Shown here: in pieces, positions 1-8,068 of the stretch
Layout: each line of letters opens with the position of its first letter
How positions within the stretch are numbered: the first letter of the stretch is position 1
NCBI RefSeq assembly: GCF_946221515.1
Contig: NZ_CAMJVK010000013.1
Span: forward strand, 1 to 33,592
Length of the DNA: 33,592 nt
Direction of reading: 5' to 3'
From: an uncultured Fenollaria sp.
GTDB taxonomy: Bacteria > Bacillota > Clostridia > Tissierellales > Peptoniphilaceae
Notes under the pieces: model-generated
Database searches by the model: none
Told to the model about the DNA's origin: nothing
The model's input: only the letters and a program-made list of their open reading frames with translations
Translations under genes and position numbers: made by a program

Positions 1-41
1 GTAGCTTCATAGGTGTGTTCGATTCGCACATACTCCCGCCA
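1..41 (+). tRNA. selC: tRNA-Sec, 3' part (5' end outside window)
   Basis: The window opens inside a tRNA. A standard T loop (TTCGATT, 18-24) is closed by a 5-bp stem (13-17 with 25-29). Between that stem and the terminal CCA (39-41) there are nine bases, not eight: an 8-nt acceptor strand (30-37, ATACTCCC) and a G discriminator (38). An 8+5 acceptor/T-stem stack with G73 and an encoded GCCA end is the hallmark of bacterial selenocysteine tRNA. The preceding bases would be the 3' side of a long variable arm. The anticodon is not in the window, so UCA cannot be read directly. An ordinary class II tRNA (Ser, Leu) would have a 7-bp acceptor, and sliding the stem to make 7 bp destroys the canonical T loop. 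Confidence 0.75.
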
Positions 42-46
42 TATAT

Positions 47-76
47 GATCAAACTATTTTTAGTTTGATCTTTTTT
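47..76 (+). terminator. Rho-independent terminator of the tRNA transcript
   Basis: A perfect 10-bp stem (47-56 with 61-70) with a TTTT loop is followed directly by six T. It lies 5 nt after the tRNA CCA end, so it ends the tRNA-Sec transcript. Confidence 0.9.
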
Positions 77-91
77 ATTGTGGTCAACCCA

Positions 92-126
92 CAAAAAATT
101 GAAGAGCTATAAAAATAGCTCTTCAA
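92..126 (-). terminator. Rho-independent terminator of the minus-strand small RNA
   Basis: A perfect 11-bp stem (99-109 with 116-126) is followed, in the minus direction, by a run of T (the A run at about 92-98 on the plus strand). On the plus strand no T tract follows, so it works leftwards. Confidence 0.8.
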
Positions 127-171
127 CAGTCGAATAACGAGTAGACAGAGGTCTTGCTCACCCTCTATCTA
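92..171 (-). ncRNA. Candidate small RNA, unassigned family
   Basis: A complete minus-strand transcription unit is visible: a consensus promoter at 178-206, an expected start near 171, and a terminator at 92-126, giving an RNA of about 80 nt. Its 5' half folds into a 10-bp hairpin (162-171 with 142-151, one G-U pair) with a 10-nt loop read on the minus strand as GTGAGCAAGA. A short single-stranded linker (127-141) leads to the terminator stem. I do not recognise it as 6S, SRP RNA, a tmRNA piece or a known riboswitch, and no gene lies downstream for it to control in cis. It converges on the tRNA-Sec gene. A 12-codon GTG reading frame is present but has no properly spaced ribosome-binding site. 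Confidence 0.6.
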
Positions 172-177
172 TCATAT

Positions 178-206
178 ATTATACATTAATTGAAGAAATA
201 TGTCAA
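178..206 (-). promoter_or_regulatory. Consensus sigma-70/SigA promoter of the minus-strand small RNA
   Basis: Read on the minus strand: -35 TTGACA (201-206), a spacer of exactly 17 nt (184-200), and -10 TATAAT (178-183). Both hexamers match the consensus perfectly, which suggests strong constitutive transcription. Confidence 0.85.
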
Positions 207-215
207 AATAAAAAT

Positions 216-270
216 AACGTTTAATAATAATCAGTGTAATTTTCATAAGTTACTTGTATTATTTAACGTT
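216..270. repeat. AT-rich inverted repeat with AACGTT arms
   Basis: Arms 216-229 and 257-270 are 14 nt long and complementary at 13 positions. They surround a 27-nt centre, and the similarity extends weakly outwards on both sides. A T-rich run follows the right arm (to 280). It sits between the minus-strand sRNA promoter and the polA promoter. It could be a protein-binding dyad or a weak terminator, and the sequence does not decide between them. Confidence 0.45.
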
Positions 271-338
271 TTTTATTTTTGTGCCTAAAATAATTCTTAA
301 AACTATATTGAATTGGCTTTGTTTGTGATCTTAATTAA

Positions 339-367
339 TTGACAAATACCTCATTTAATGTTAAGAT
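339..367 (+). promoter_or_regulatory. Likely polA promoter
   Basis: TTGACA (339-344), a 17-nt spacer, and TAAGAT (362-367). The predicted start would fall near 374, inside the Shine-Dalgarno-like stretch at 371-380, so the mRNA leader would be only about 10 nt. That is odd enough to keep confidence moderate. Confidence 0.6.
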
Positions 368-384
368 ATTAGCAGGTGATGATA

Positions 385-3009
385 GTGGAAAATTTTGTAA
401 TTATAGACGGTTCAAGCTTACTTAACAGAGCTTTTTATGCAATTAGATTATTGAGTAACAAGAAAGGCATATTTACTAACGGTATCTATGGCTTTTTAAA
501 CATGCTTGACAAGATTAAGGCTGACTACGATCCAAAATACATCTGCGTGGTCTTTGATAGAAAAGAAAAAACTTTTAGAAAAGATATCTACGATGATTAT
601 AAAGGCAATAGAATGAAGTTTCCTGATGAGCTAAGTGTTCAATTCCCAATACTTAAGGACATACTTACTAAGATGGGCATTAAGGTTTTGGACAAAGCTG
701 GCTTTGAGGCAGACGACCTTGCAGGCACTTTGACTATGATTGATGATAAGAATGTTAAAAAGCTACTTATAACAGGGGACAAGGACTACTTACAGCTAAT
801 TAAGGACGATACAGACGTTATCATCACTAAGAGGGGTGTAAGTGAGTTTGATACATATAATATAGAAAAGATGAACGAGGTTTATGGTCTTAGTCCCGAC
901 GAATTTATCGACTTAAAGGCTCTTATGGGTGATCAATCTGATAATATTCCTGGTATTTATGGCATTGGCGAGAAGACTTCTTTAAAAATACTTAGTGAGT
1001 ACAGAACTATAGAAAATCTTTATGAGCATATTGACGAACTTAAAGATAATAAGACTAATCAAAGGATAAAAGACGGCAAGGACATGGCCTTTCTATCTAA
1101 AAAGCTTGCGACTATAGTTAAAGACGTTGATATATCAATGAACATCGATGATTATAAAATAAACGATGCTAACAATGATGCGCTTAGAGAAATTTTTGAA
1201 GAATTAGAACTAAATTCTAGACTTAACTCTTTAGAAGGCAGTAAAAAAATAGAAGTAGCAGAAAATAATTTAGAAGTAGAAATACTTGATGAAGATAATT
1301 TAAAAGCTCTTGATAAAATAAAGGATGAATTCATCTTTAACATCACTACTGATACAGATAAATACTTCACTTCAGATATTTTATATATAAGTTTTATACT
1401 AGACAAAGTTTATATAATTAAAACTGATAATTTATCTTGCATTAAAAATATTTTAGAAAATGAAAATATTAAAAAAGTTTCACACGATATCAAAAAGGCT
1501 TATGTCTTAGCACAAAAAGAAGGTATATTGATTAAAAACTTTGCCTTTGACACAGCCATCGCCTACTATTTAATTGATTCAAACAAGTCAAACTATAGCA
1601 TACAAAACATGGCTATGGACTATTTGCAAAGACAAATAAATTCATTTGACGATATATATAAGAAGGAAAAAATTAGGACTAAAGTGGTTTCAGCCATTGA
1701 CATGGATGTGGCAAGCGAAGTCTTAAGTAACGAGATTAAGACTATAAAAGATGTTTATCCAATACTCAAGGAAAAGATTGATAGCTTAGACGAAAAAACT
1801 CTTTTCTACGATATAGAGCTTCCGCTTAGTGAAGCTTTGGCAGATATGGAATTTACAGGCTTTAAGGTCGACAGAGATGAACTTTTAAGGCTTGGAGAGG
1901 AATACGACGAATTTATTAAGGAAAAGGAAAGAATTATTTTTAGCCTTGCTGGAGAAGAATTTAATGTAAATTCACCTAAGAAGCTAAGTGAAATACTTTT
2001 TGATAAGCTTGGCATTAAGCCTATCAAAAAGACTAAGACGGGCTACTCGACTGATGCGGAGGTTTTGGAGAAGCTTTCAAATAAGCATCCAATTGCGGAT
2101 CAAATCGTTGAGTACAGAACTTTTCAAAAGCTTAAATCAACATATATTGACGGTCTTAAGGACTTAATTGACGAGACTGGCAGGATACACTCCTATTTTA
2201 ATCAAACAAATACAGCGACTGGAAGGATTTCATCGCAAGATCCAAACCTTCAAAACATCCCTATAAGGACTGAGGCTGGTAGAAAGATTAGAAAAGCCTT
2301 TGTGAGCGAGGATGGCTACACACTGCTTGATAGCGACTACTCACAAATCGAGCTAAGGATACTTGCTTACATTGCCAATGATGAAAAGATGCTTCATGCT
2401 TTTGAAGAGGGCTTAGATATACACAGAAAGACTGCTTCTGAGGTTTTTGGTATTCCATTTGACGAGGTTGATAGTGAGCACAGAAGTAGAGCGAAGGCTG
2501 TTAACTTCGGCATTGTTTATGGTATAAGCGACTATTCATTGTCACAAGATTTGAAGATTTCAAGAAAAGAAGCCAAAGAGTACATCGATAATTATTTTGA
2601 AAAGTTCTCAGGCGTTCATAAATATATGAACGACGTAGTTGAAAAGGCTAAGGAAGATGGCTATGTTAAGACGCTTTTCAATAGAAGGAGAAATATACCA
2701 GAGCTTCAAAATTCAAATTACAATATAAGAGCATTTGGCGAGAGAGTTGCGCTTAATATGCCTATACAAGGCACTAGTGCGGACATAATTAAGATTGCCA
2801 TAGTTAAGATATTCAATAAATTTAGAGAAGAAGATATCGATGCTCACATAATTGTAACTGTTCATGACGAAATCGTTGTTGAAGTTAAAAAGGAAGAAGC
2901 GGATAGAGTTAAAGACATAATCAAGGATCTAATGGAAAATATTGATGGCCTTGATATGGATCTAAAAGTTGATATCAATCAAGCGGATAATTGGTACGAT
3001 GCAAAATAA
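385..3009 (+). CDS. polA: DNA polymerase I
   Basis: Fills gaps and removes RNA primers in replication and excision repair. The N-terminal 5' nuclease domain (about 1-290) shows VIIDGSSLLNRAFYA, the FEADDL acidic motif and GDQSDNIPGIYGIGEKT. The middle 3'-5' exonuclease-like domain (about 300-470) has lost the DxE and other metal-binding acidic residues, so proofreading is probably absent, as in several Firmicutes PolA. The polymerase domain is intact: motif A with D651, motif B with K704, F708 and Y712, motif C with VHDE at 826-829. I chose GTG 385 because the AGCAGGTGAT stretch (371-380) is then correctly spaced. GTG 376 and ATG 379 are in-frame alternatives that would lie inside that stretch. 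The 3' end overlaps coaE by 11 nt, suggesting one transcript. Confidence 0.97.
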   Translation: MENFVIIDGSSLLNRAFYAIRLLSNKKGIFTNGIYGFLNMLDKIKADYDPKYICVVFDRKEKTFRKDIYDDYKGNRMKFPDELSVQFPILKDILTKMGIKVLDKAGFEADDLAGTLTMIDDKNVKKLLITGDKDYLQLIKDDTDVIITKRGVSEFDTYNIEKMNEVYGLSPDEFIDLKALMGDQSDNIPGIYGIGEKTSLKILSEYRTIENLYEHIDELKDNKTNQRIKDGKDMAFLSKKLATIVKDVDISMNIDDYKINDANNDALREIFEELELNSRLNSLEGSKKIEVAENNLEVEILDEDNLKALDKIKDEFIFNITTDTDKYFTSDILYISFILDKVYIIKTDNLSCIKNILENENIKKVSHDIKKAYVLAQKEGILIKNFAFDTAIAYYLIDSNKSNYSIQNMAMDYLQRQINSFDDIYKKEKIRTKVVSAIDMDVASEVLSNEIKTIKDVYPILKEKIDSLDEKTLFYDIELPLSEALADMEFTGFKVDRDELLRLGEEYDEFIKEKERIIFSLAGEEFNVNSPKKLSEILFDKLGIKPIKKTKTGYSTDAEVLEKLSNKHPIADQIVEYRTFQKLKSTYIDGLKDLIDETGRIHSYFNQTNTATGRISSQDPNLQNIPIRTEAGRKIRKAFVSEDGYTLLDSDYSQIELRILAYIANDEKMLHAFEEGLDIHRKTASEVFGIPFDEVDSEHRSRAKAVNFGIVYGISDYSLSQDLKISRKEAKEYIDNYFEKFSGVHKYMNDVVEKAKEDGYVKTLFNRRRNIPELQNSNYNIRAFGERVALNMPIQGTSADIIKIAIVKIFNKFREEDIDAHIIVTVHDEIVVEVKKEEADRVKDIIKDLMENIDGLDMDLKVDINQADNWYDAK

Positions 3010-3598
3010 TTATATTTTGACTGGCTCCATTGCTTCGGGAAAGTCATCTGTCTTGAAAATCATTGCTGATGAAGGATACATGACCATCAGCGCGGATGAT
3101 GTAGTGAAGGAGCTATATAAGGATGAAGAATTTTTAAAGAGCTTTAAAGAGCTAATAGGGGAAGAATATTTTACCGAAGGCTTAAAGCTTGATAAAGATA
3201 AGATGAGATGCGCTATATTTACAGATGCTGCCTTTAAAGAAAAGGTGGAAGCCTTTGTGCATCCTCTTGTTTATAAAAAAATCAAAGATATGCTCATAGA
3301 TGGCATTAATTTTATCGAAGTGCCAGTGTTTTTTGAAGCGAAAAAATATTTTGATGAAGCAAATATTGAGATAAAAGGCATAATCTTTGTAGATATTGAT
3401 AAAGATATACAAGTTGAAAGACTTATGAATAGAAACACTATTACTAAAGAAGAGGCTGTGTCTAGGATAGATACTCGTGTTACGAATGATGAAAAGCTTA
3501 AGGCATCTGGCTACATTATATTAAACAATTCTACTCATTCTGATCTAAAAAGAGAGGTCTTGAAAACTTTGGAGAGAATAAATGAAGAAGCTAATTAA
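2999..3598 (+). CDS. coaE: Dephospho-CoA kinase
   Basis: Phosphorylates the ribose 3'-OH of dephospho-CoA with ATP, the last step of coenzyme A synthesis, in the cytosol. The 199-residue length is typical. The Walker A loop GSIASGKS is at residues 9-16, and the following ISADDVVKEL segment matches the family's DAD motif. The reading frame is open 30 nt further upstream, but the homologous N-terminus begins at MQNNYILTG, so the ATG at 2999, inside the last codons of polA, is preferred. No good Shine-Dalgarno precedes it, so translation is probably coupled to polA. polA-coaE adjacency is common in Firmicutes. Confidence 0.95.
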   Translation: MQNNYILTGSIASGKSSVLKIIADEGYMTISADDVVKELYKDEEFLKSFKELIGEEYFTEGLKLDKDKMRCAIFTDAAFKEKVEAFVHPLVYKKIKDMLIDGINFIEVPVFFEAKKYFDEANIEIKGIIFVDIDKDIQVERLMNRNTITKEEAVSRIDTRVTNDEKLKASGYIILNNSTHSDLKREVLKTLERINEEAN

Positions 3599-4157
3599 AT
3601 TTTTAATAAAACTATTCTTAATAATATTTGTTATTGAGCTAGTTTATATATATTTTATACCTAGAAAGTATGATGATATCATAGATAAGTACTCTACAGA
3701 ATACGGTGTAGATAAATCATTTGTCAAGGCAGTTATATTTAAGGAGTCACGCTTTAAGGAGACGGCGGTTTCATCAAAGGGCGCTATAGGCCTTATGCAG
3801 CTTATGCCGTCGACAGCTATGTGGCTTATGGACAAGCTAAATATAGATGATTACAGGATAGAAGCTGCTGATAACAATATTAGACTAGGGACATATTATT
3901 TGTCATACTTAATGAAGCTTATGGATGCAGATGAAGAGCATGCGCTCCTTGCATACAACGCAGGTCCTGAAAATGCTAAGCGCTGGATCAATGCTGAAGG
4001 CTACAATAAAAATGAAATGGATAATTACGTGGATTTCGAAGAGACAAGAAAATATGTAAGAGAAATTAGATTGACAAGAAATATCATTAACTTTATGGAT
4101 AAGTATGGAATTTTTCTAGATGAGCTTTCAAGTATATTGGAGGACTTTAGCAAATGA
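3582..4157 (+). CDS. Membrane-anchored lytic transglycosylase (SLT/GH23 domain)
   Basis: Cleaves the MurNAc-GlcNAc bond of peptidoglycan, forming 1,6-anhydro ends, outside the cytoplasmic membrane. One N-terminal hydrophobic segment (about 7-27) has no lipobox or clear cleavage site, so it is probably a membrane anchor. The catalytic glutamate is E55 in FKESRF, followed by SSKGAIGLMQLMPST and later by AYNAGP, all hallmark SLT motifs. It has 191 residues, similar to the small single-domain enzymes beside coaE in other Clostridia. It starts within the end of coaE, with GGAGAG upstream, and its stop overlaps the next start (ATGA). The exact cellular role (growth, remodelling or secretion) is not evident. 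Confidence 0.9.
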   Translation: MKKLIKFLIKLFLIIFVIELVYIYFIPRKYDDIIDKYSTEYGVDKSFVKAVIFKESRFKETAVSSKGAIGLMQLMPSTAMWLMDKLNIDDYRIEAADNNIRLGTYYLSYLMKLMDADEEHALLAYNAGPENAKRWINAEGYNKNEMDNYVDFEETRKYVREIRLTRNIINFMDKYGIFLDELSSILEDFSK

Positions 4158-5695
4158 AGAAAAAAATATTATTAATATTAGTATTAGTGCTTTGCGTAAG
4201 TCTAATTTCTTGCAAGAAAACTGATAATAACGAAGGCGCACAAAACGAGGCGAGTGAAGCTTATCTACTATCTCAGGGAGGCAATATCAATCTGCCTTTA
4301 ACACCATTTAAGACATTTAATCCTATACTTAATGACAACCTATACTATTATTACTTTAAAGACCTTATTTACTCAAGCCTTTTAGAGATCAATGATGATT
4401 CTTCATTAAATAATTTGCTAGCGAGTTCAGTAGAAAAGGTGGACGAGAGGACTTATAGAATCAAGTTAAGAGAGGGCGTTAAATTTCATAACGGCAAAGT
4501 TTTAAGCGCGGATGATGTTATCTTTTCATATAATTATATCTTAAATAATAAGGATAGGTCCTTTTATTATAATTTGATAAATGACGAAGGAAATAAAATT
4601 TTTAATGGATCAGCAAATTTCACTATCAATAGACTTGATAATAACAGTGTAGAAGTTAAATTTGCAAGTGCAAGTCAAAATAATTTGTATAAATTAACTT
4701 TTCCTATCATATCAGCAACAGATGACTACAATAATTACACGCCTAATGGCACAGGACCATTCAAGTTTAAGTCATATGAGAACAATAAATTACTTATCTT
4801 AGAGAAAAACAAGTCCTACTTCAATGGTCAAGCATCTATTGACACAGTTACAGGCATAGTTATAGAGAACCCTGATAATATTGAGGGCATATTCGAAACG
4901 GGTAAGCTTGATATATATACGGCTTTTGATTCAAATTACTCAGCATTTTTAAACAGCTCAAAGTATTCTGTGATTGAATTTCCATCGAATAAGCTTTATT
5001 ATATTGGCTTTAACCATAAGAAGAAGCTATCACTTGACTTAAGAAAGCTAGTTGAAGCTAGCATAAATAAGGAACTGATCAATAAAGAGGTGTTCTCAAG
5101 CAATTTAGCTTTATGCCAAGGCTTTTATCCTGAAGAATCAATTTTTGGTCTTCACGATATAAAAGAAAAAGAGGATTTATCTAAGCTAAGTATAAAGAAG
5201 AACGAAAATCATCAGTACGTCGATGAAAACAATAAACTTATTAAGCTAAGCATACTATATAATAAAAACGACGCAAAGAAAAGAGCGATTGCAAATATTA
5301 TTTACACACAGCTTGACAATGCTGGTTTTAAAGTAGAGATGCTTGCAAAGGATGCGAGTGAGATTAGCTTTAATGAGAACTATGACATCTATGTGGGTGA
5401 GTACCTAGTTAACAACGCCTTTGATCTAAGCTATATGTTTTCAAATAGATCCGCTAATAACTTTATGGGCTACGCTGACGATAGATATGAGGCTCTACTT
5501 AATAATTTATATACTAACAAGATAGAATATAAAGAAATAAATAATTTTCTTCAAGATGAAAAGATATATATACCACTTGGCTATGAGAAGAATGCTTTAA
5601 TATTTAAAGAGAATATGATATTTGATGGCAAGATTAATTTTCAAAACCTTTATTCGAAGATAAAAGATTTAATTATTGTGAGCGCAAAGTCTTGA
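4154..5695 (+). CDS. ABC transporter substrate-binding lipoprotein, family 5 (peptide/nickel type)
   Basis: Extracytoplasmic binding protein expected to capture oligopeptides for an ABC importer. The signal peptide has a lipobox ending LISC with Cys20 as the lipidation site. The next 400-plus residues follow the SBP_bac_5 pattern, including the family stretch RIKLREGVKFHNGK and SADDVIFSYNYIL. Length (513) is normal. It overlaps the transglycosylase stop by 4 nt (ATGA) and has GGAGG 10 nt upstream. No permease or ATPase genes are nearby, so it is an orphan binding protein that must share a transporter encoded elsewhere or have another function. The substrate cannot be read from sequence. It would be lipidated by Lgt (22554 to 21769). 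Confidence 0.88.
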   Translation: MKKKILLILVLVLCVSLISCKKTDNNEGAQNEASEAYLLSQGGNINLPLTPFKTFNPILNDNLYYYYFKDLIYSSLLEINDDSSLNNLLASSVEKVDERTYRIKLREGVKFHNGKVLSADDVIFSYNYILNNKDRSFYYNLINDEGNKIFNGSANFTINRLDNNSVEVKFASASQNNLYKLTFPIISATDDYNNYTPNGTGPFKFKSYENNKLLILEKNKSYFNGQASIDTVTGIVIENPDNIEGIFETGKLDIYTAFDSNYSAFLNSSKYSVIEFPSNKLYYIGFNHKKKLSLDLRKLVEASINKELINKEVFSSNLALCQGFYPEESIFGLHDIKEKEDLSKLSIKKNENHQYVDENNKLIKLSILYNKNDAKKRAIANIIYTQLDNAGFKVEMLAKDASEISFNENYDIYVGEYLVNNAFDLSYMFSNRSANNFMGYADDRYEALLNNLYTNKIEYKEINNFLQDEKIYIPLGYEKNALIFKENMIFDGKINFQNLYSKIKDLIIVSAKS

Positions 5696-5720
5696 TATTA
5701 TTCGAATTTAATGTTATAAT
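5692..5720 (+). promoter_or_regulatory. rnf operon promoter
   Basis: TTGATA (5692-5697), 17-nt spacer, TATAAT (5715-5720). The -35 box overlaps the stop of the preceding lipoprotein gene. The predicted start near 5727 gives a leader of about 20 nt carrying GGGGTGAT before the rnfC ATG. Confidence 0.8.
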
Positions 5721-5746
5721 ATTTATTTGTGAAATGGGGTGATTTT

Positions 5747-7102
5747 ATGTCAATACTTAAAACCTTTACTGGAGGCGTTCATATGCCTGAGTACAAGGAA
5801 TTATCAGAAAAACAAGCTATTGAAGAGCAAAAAGAGCCTAATAAAGTTGTTATTCCACTAAATCAACACGTAGGTGCTGAATGTACGCCACTTGTTAAAA
5901 AAGGCGACTTCGTTAGAGAAGGCCAAAAGATTGGTGACAGCGATGCATCTTTATTTGCTCCTGTTCATGCAAGTATTTCTGGTATAGTTAGAGATATTGG
6001 CAAAGTTTACACTACAGGAGGCTGGCTAGTTAATTCAATCACTATTGAAAAAGCAAGTGATGAAGAATTAGAAGCACTAGGCAATCCAAACAGTAGTGAA
6101 CTTTTAATGGAAGGTTACGGTGACTTTAGAAACTTATCTAAAGAAAAAATCATCGAACTAATTAAAGAAGCAGGAATTATAGGCATGGGTGGAGGAGCGT
6201 TCCCATCATTTGCAAAATTACAATCATCAGATGATGGCACCATAGACACTATAATCATCAATGCTGCTGAATGCGAGCCGTTCTTGACATGTGACCACAG
6301 AATGATGCTTGAATATTCAGACAGAATGATAGGCGGCCTTAGGATAGTTATGAAATATCTTAATGTTAGCAGTGCTTACATAGGAATTGAAGATAATAAA
6401 CAAGACGCTATTGACCTACTAGAAGAAAAATTAAAAGATGACAAGTTCATCAAAGTAGCAGTACTTAAAACTAAATTCCCTCAAGGGGACGCTTATAGAA
6501 TGGTTGACTCTATCTTAGGTAGAAAAGTTCCTCAAGGAGGAAGAACTAAGAATGTTAATACATTTGTAAGTAATGTTGGTACCTTCGTAGCTATCTACGA
6601 TGCAGTAACATTTGGTCACGTATCACATAAGAGAGTAGTTACAGTTACAGGTAACGGAGTAAAAACACCTAAGAACATCAACGCATATGTTGGAACATCT
6701 ATTAGAGATCTAGTTGAACAAGCTGGCGGCTTTAATGGCGATGTTACAAAAGTTATTGTTGGTGGACCAATGACAGGTGTTGCTCAATATTCATTAGATA
6801 CACCTATATCAAAGAATACATCAGGTATAATCCTATTAACTGATAACGACTACAAAGATGAAGAAGAAAGCCAATGCATAAAATGCGGTAAGTGCGTAGA
6901 AGCTTGTCCAGTACACTTAATGCCACTTTATATCTCAAGATATCAAGAGCTAGGCAACCTTAAGATGTGCGACAAATACAACGCTCAAAGCTGTATTGTA
7001 TGCGGATCTTGTTCATATGTTTGTCCTGCAAAGAGATTCTTAGCTGAAAGAATTTCAGTAGCAAAGAGAGAGATAAAACAATCTCTAAGAAGATCTAGAT
7101 AG
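5747..7102 (+). CDS. rnfC: Rnf complex subunit C (NADH-binding, two 4Fe-4S clusters)
   Basis: Peripheral subunit of the ion-translocating ferredoxin:NAD+ oxidoreductase. It binds NAD(H) and FMN and exchanges electrons at the cytoplasmic face. The N-terminus (TFTGGVHMPEYKELS) is the RnfC signature. The central region holds GMGGGAFPSFAKL (nucleotide/FMN binding). The C-terminus carries two ferredoxin-type Cys motifs, CIKCGKCVEACP from residue 377 and CIVCGSCSYVCP from 416. Length is 451 residues. The frame is open from GTG 5729, but that lies at the predicted transcription start. The ATG at 5747 has a good ribosome-binding site and matches family N-termini. It is the first gene of rnfCDGEAB, with 9 nt to rnfD. 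Confidence 0.96.
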   Translation: MSILKTFTGGVHMPEYKELSEKQAIEEQKEPNKVVIPLNQHVGAECTPLVKKGDFVREGQKIGDSDASLFAPVHASISGIVRDIGKVYTTGGWLVNSITIEKASDEELEALGNPNSSELLMEGYGDFRNLSKEKIIELIKEAGIIGMGGGAFPSFAKLQSSDDGTIDTIIINAAECEPFLTCDHRMMLEYSDRMIGGLRIVMKYLNVSSAYIGIEDNKQDAIDLLEEKLKDDKFIKVAVLKTKFPQGDAYRMVDSILGRKVPQGGRTKNVNTFVSNVGTFVAIYDAVTFGHVSHKRVVTVTGNGVKTPKNINAYVGTSIRDLVEQAGGFNGDVTKVIVGGPMTGVAQYSLDTPISKNTSGIILLTDNDYKDEEESQCIKCGKCVEACPVHLMPLYISRYQELGNLKMCDKYNAQSCIVCGSCSYVCPAKRFLAERISVAKREIKQSLRRSR

Positions 7103-7111
7103 GAGGGAAAT

Positions 7112-8068
7112 ATGGAAACAAATAAAAATTTACAAGAAGAAAAGCTTTACAGAGTAAGCTTAGCTCCATATTTGCGTTCTAAGGATACTACTCAAAAGAT
7201 GATGCTAGACGTTATCATAGCATTACTACCTGCTTTAGCAGCAAGTATCTACTTTTTCGGTATGAACGCTTTAATGCTAACAGTAGTATCAGTAGCTTCA
7301 TGCGTTGTAGCAGAAGTACTTATGCAAAAGCTATTCAAAAAGAAAGTTACAGTTAGCGATTTATCAGCTGTAATTACAGGAATTTTATTAGCATTTAACT
7401 TACCAGCAAGTGCACCATGGTGGATGCCAGTATTTGGCGGTTTCTTTGCTATATGCATAGTAAAACAAATCTTCGGTGGAATCGGTTCAAACTTTATGAA
7501 CCCAGCACTTGGAGCAAGAGCAGCTATCATGGCATCTTGGCCAGGACTTATAACTAATTACATCACACCTGACGGAGTAGCATCAGCTACACCACTTCAA
7601 CTAATGAAGGCAGGTACAACAGCTGAATTGCCATCACTTATGGACATGGCTATTGGTAACATCGGTGGAGTTATAGGTGAAACATGTTCTATACTATTGA
7701 TTCTTGGCGGAATCTACTTAATAGTAAAGAAAGTTATTGATTGGAAAATACCTTGCTTATATATTTTAACTACAGCAGTATTATTACTAGCATTTGGTGT
7801 CGACATTAGCTTATTGCCATACCATATACTTGGCGGAGGACTTATACTAGGAGCCTTCTTCATGGCAACAGACTTCGTTACATGTCCTGTAACACCTAAT
7901 GGTAGAATCATATTTGCTATAGGCTGCGGTCTAATTACTGCTATAATCAGAATATATGGCGGTATGGCAGAAGGTGTTTCATATGCAATCATACTTATGA
8001 ACACTGCAACACCATTAATCGAGTCATTAACTACACCTAAGGTATTTGGGGAGGTTAAGAGCAAATGA
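7112..8068 (+). CDS. rnfD: Rnf complex subunit D (membrane flavoprotein)
   Basis: Integral membrane subunit related to NqrB that forms much of the ion path. It is strongly hydrophobic with about nine to ten membrane segments. The covalent-FMN motif of the family (S-x-A-T) is visible as ASATPL with Thr160 as the expected attachment residue. Length is 318. TAGGAGGG lies just upstream of the ATG. The 3' end overlaps rnfG by 4 nt (ATGA). Confidence 0.96.
   Translation: METNKNLQEEKLYRVSLAPYLRSKDTTQKMMLDVIIALLPALAASIYFFGMNALMLTVVSVASCVVAEVLMQKLFKKKVTVSDLSAVITGILLAFNLPASAPWWMPVFGGFFAICIVKQIFGGIGSNFMNPALGARAAIMASWPGLITNYITPDGVASATPLQLMKAGTTAELPSLMDMAIGNIGGVIGETCSILLILGGIYLIVKKVIDWKIPCLYILTTAVLLLAFGVDISLLPYHILGGGLILGAFFMATDFVTCPVTPNGRIIFAIGCGLITAIIRIYGGMAEGVSYAIILMNTATPLIESLTTPKVFGEVKSK

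Larger units (their letters stand above)
42..384. other. 343-bp intergenic region between tRNA-Sec and polA
   Basis: No convincing protein-coding gene is present. From left to right it holds the tRNA terminator (47-76), a candidate minus-strand small RNA with terminator and promoter (92-206), an AT-rich dyad (216-270), a stretch in which I see nothing (271-338), and the likely polA promoter (339-367). Confidence 0.7.

Noticed and set aside
123..161. 12-codon GTG reading frame (MSKTSVYSLFDC) on the minus strand inside the small RNA
   Set aside because: The AGAGG before it has no spacing to the GTG and is locked in the hairpin stem; no evidence of coding.
7249..8064. Long minus-strand open frames opposite rnfD
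   Set aside because: Shadows of a well-identified membrane protein gene; composition mirrors the sense codons.
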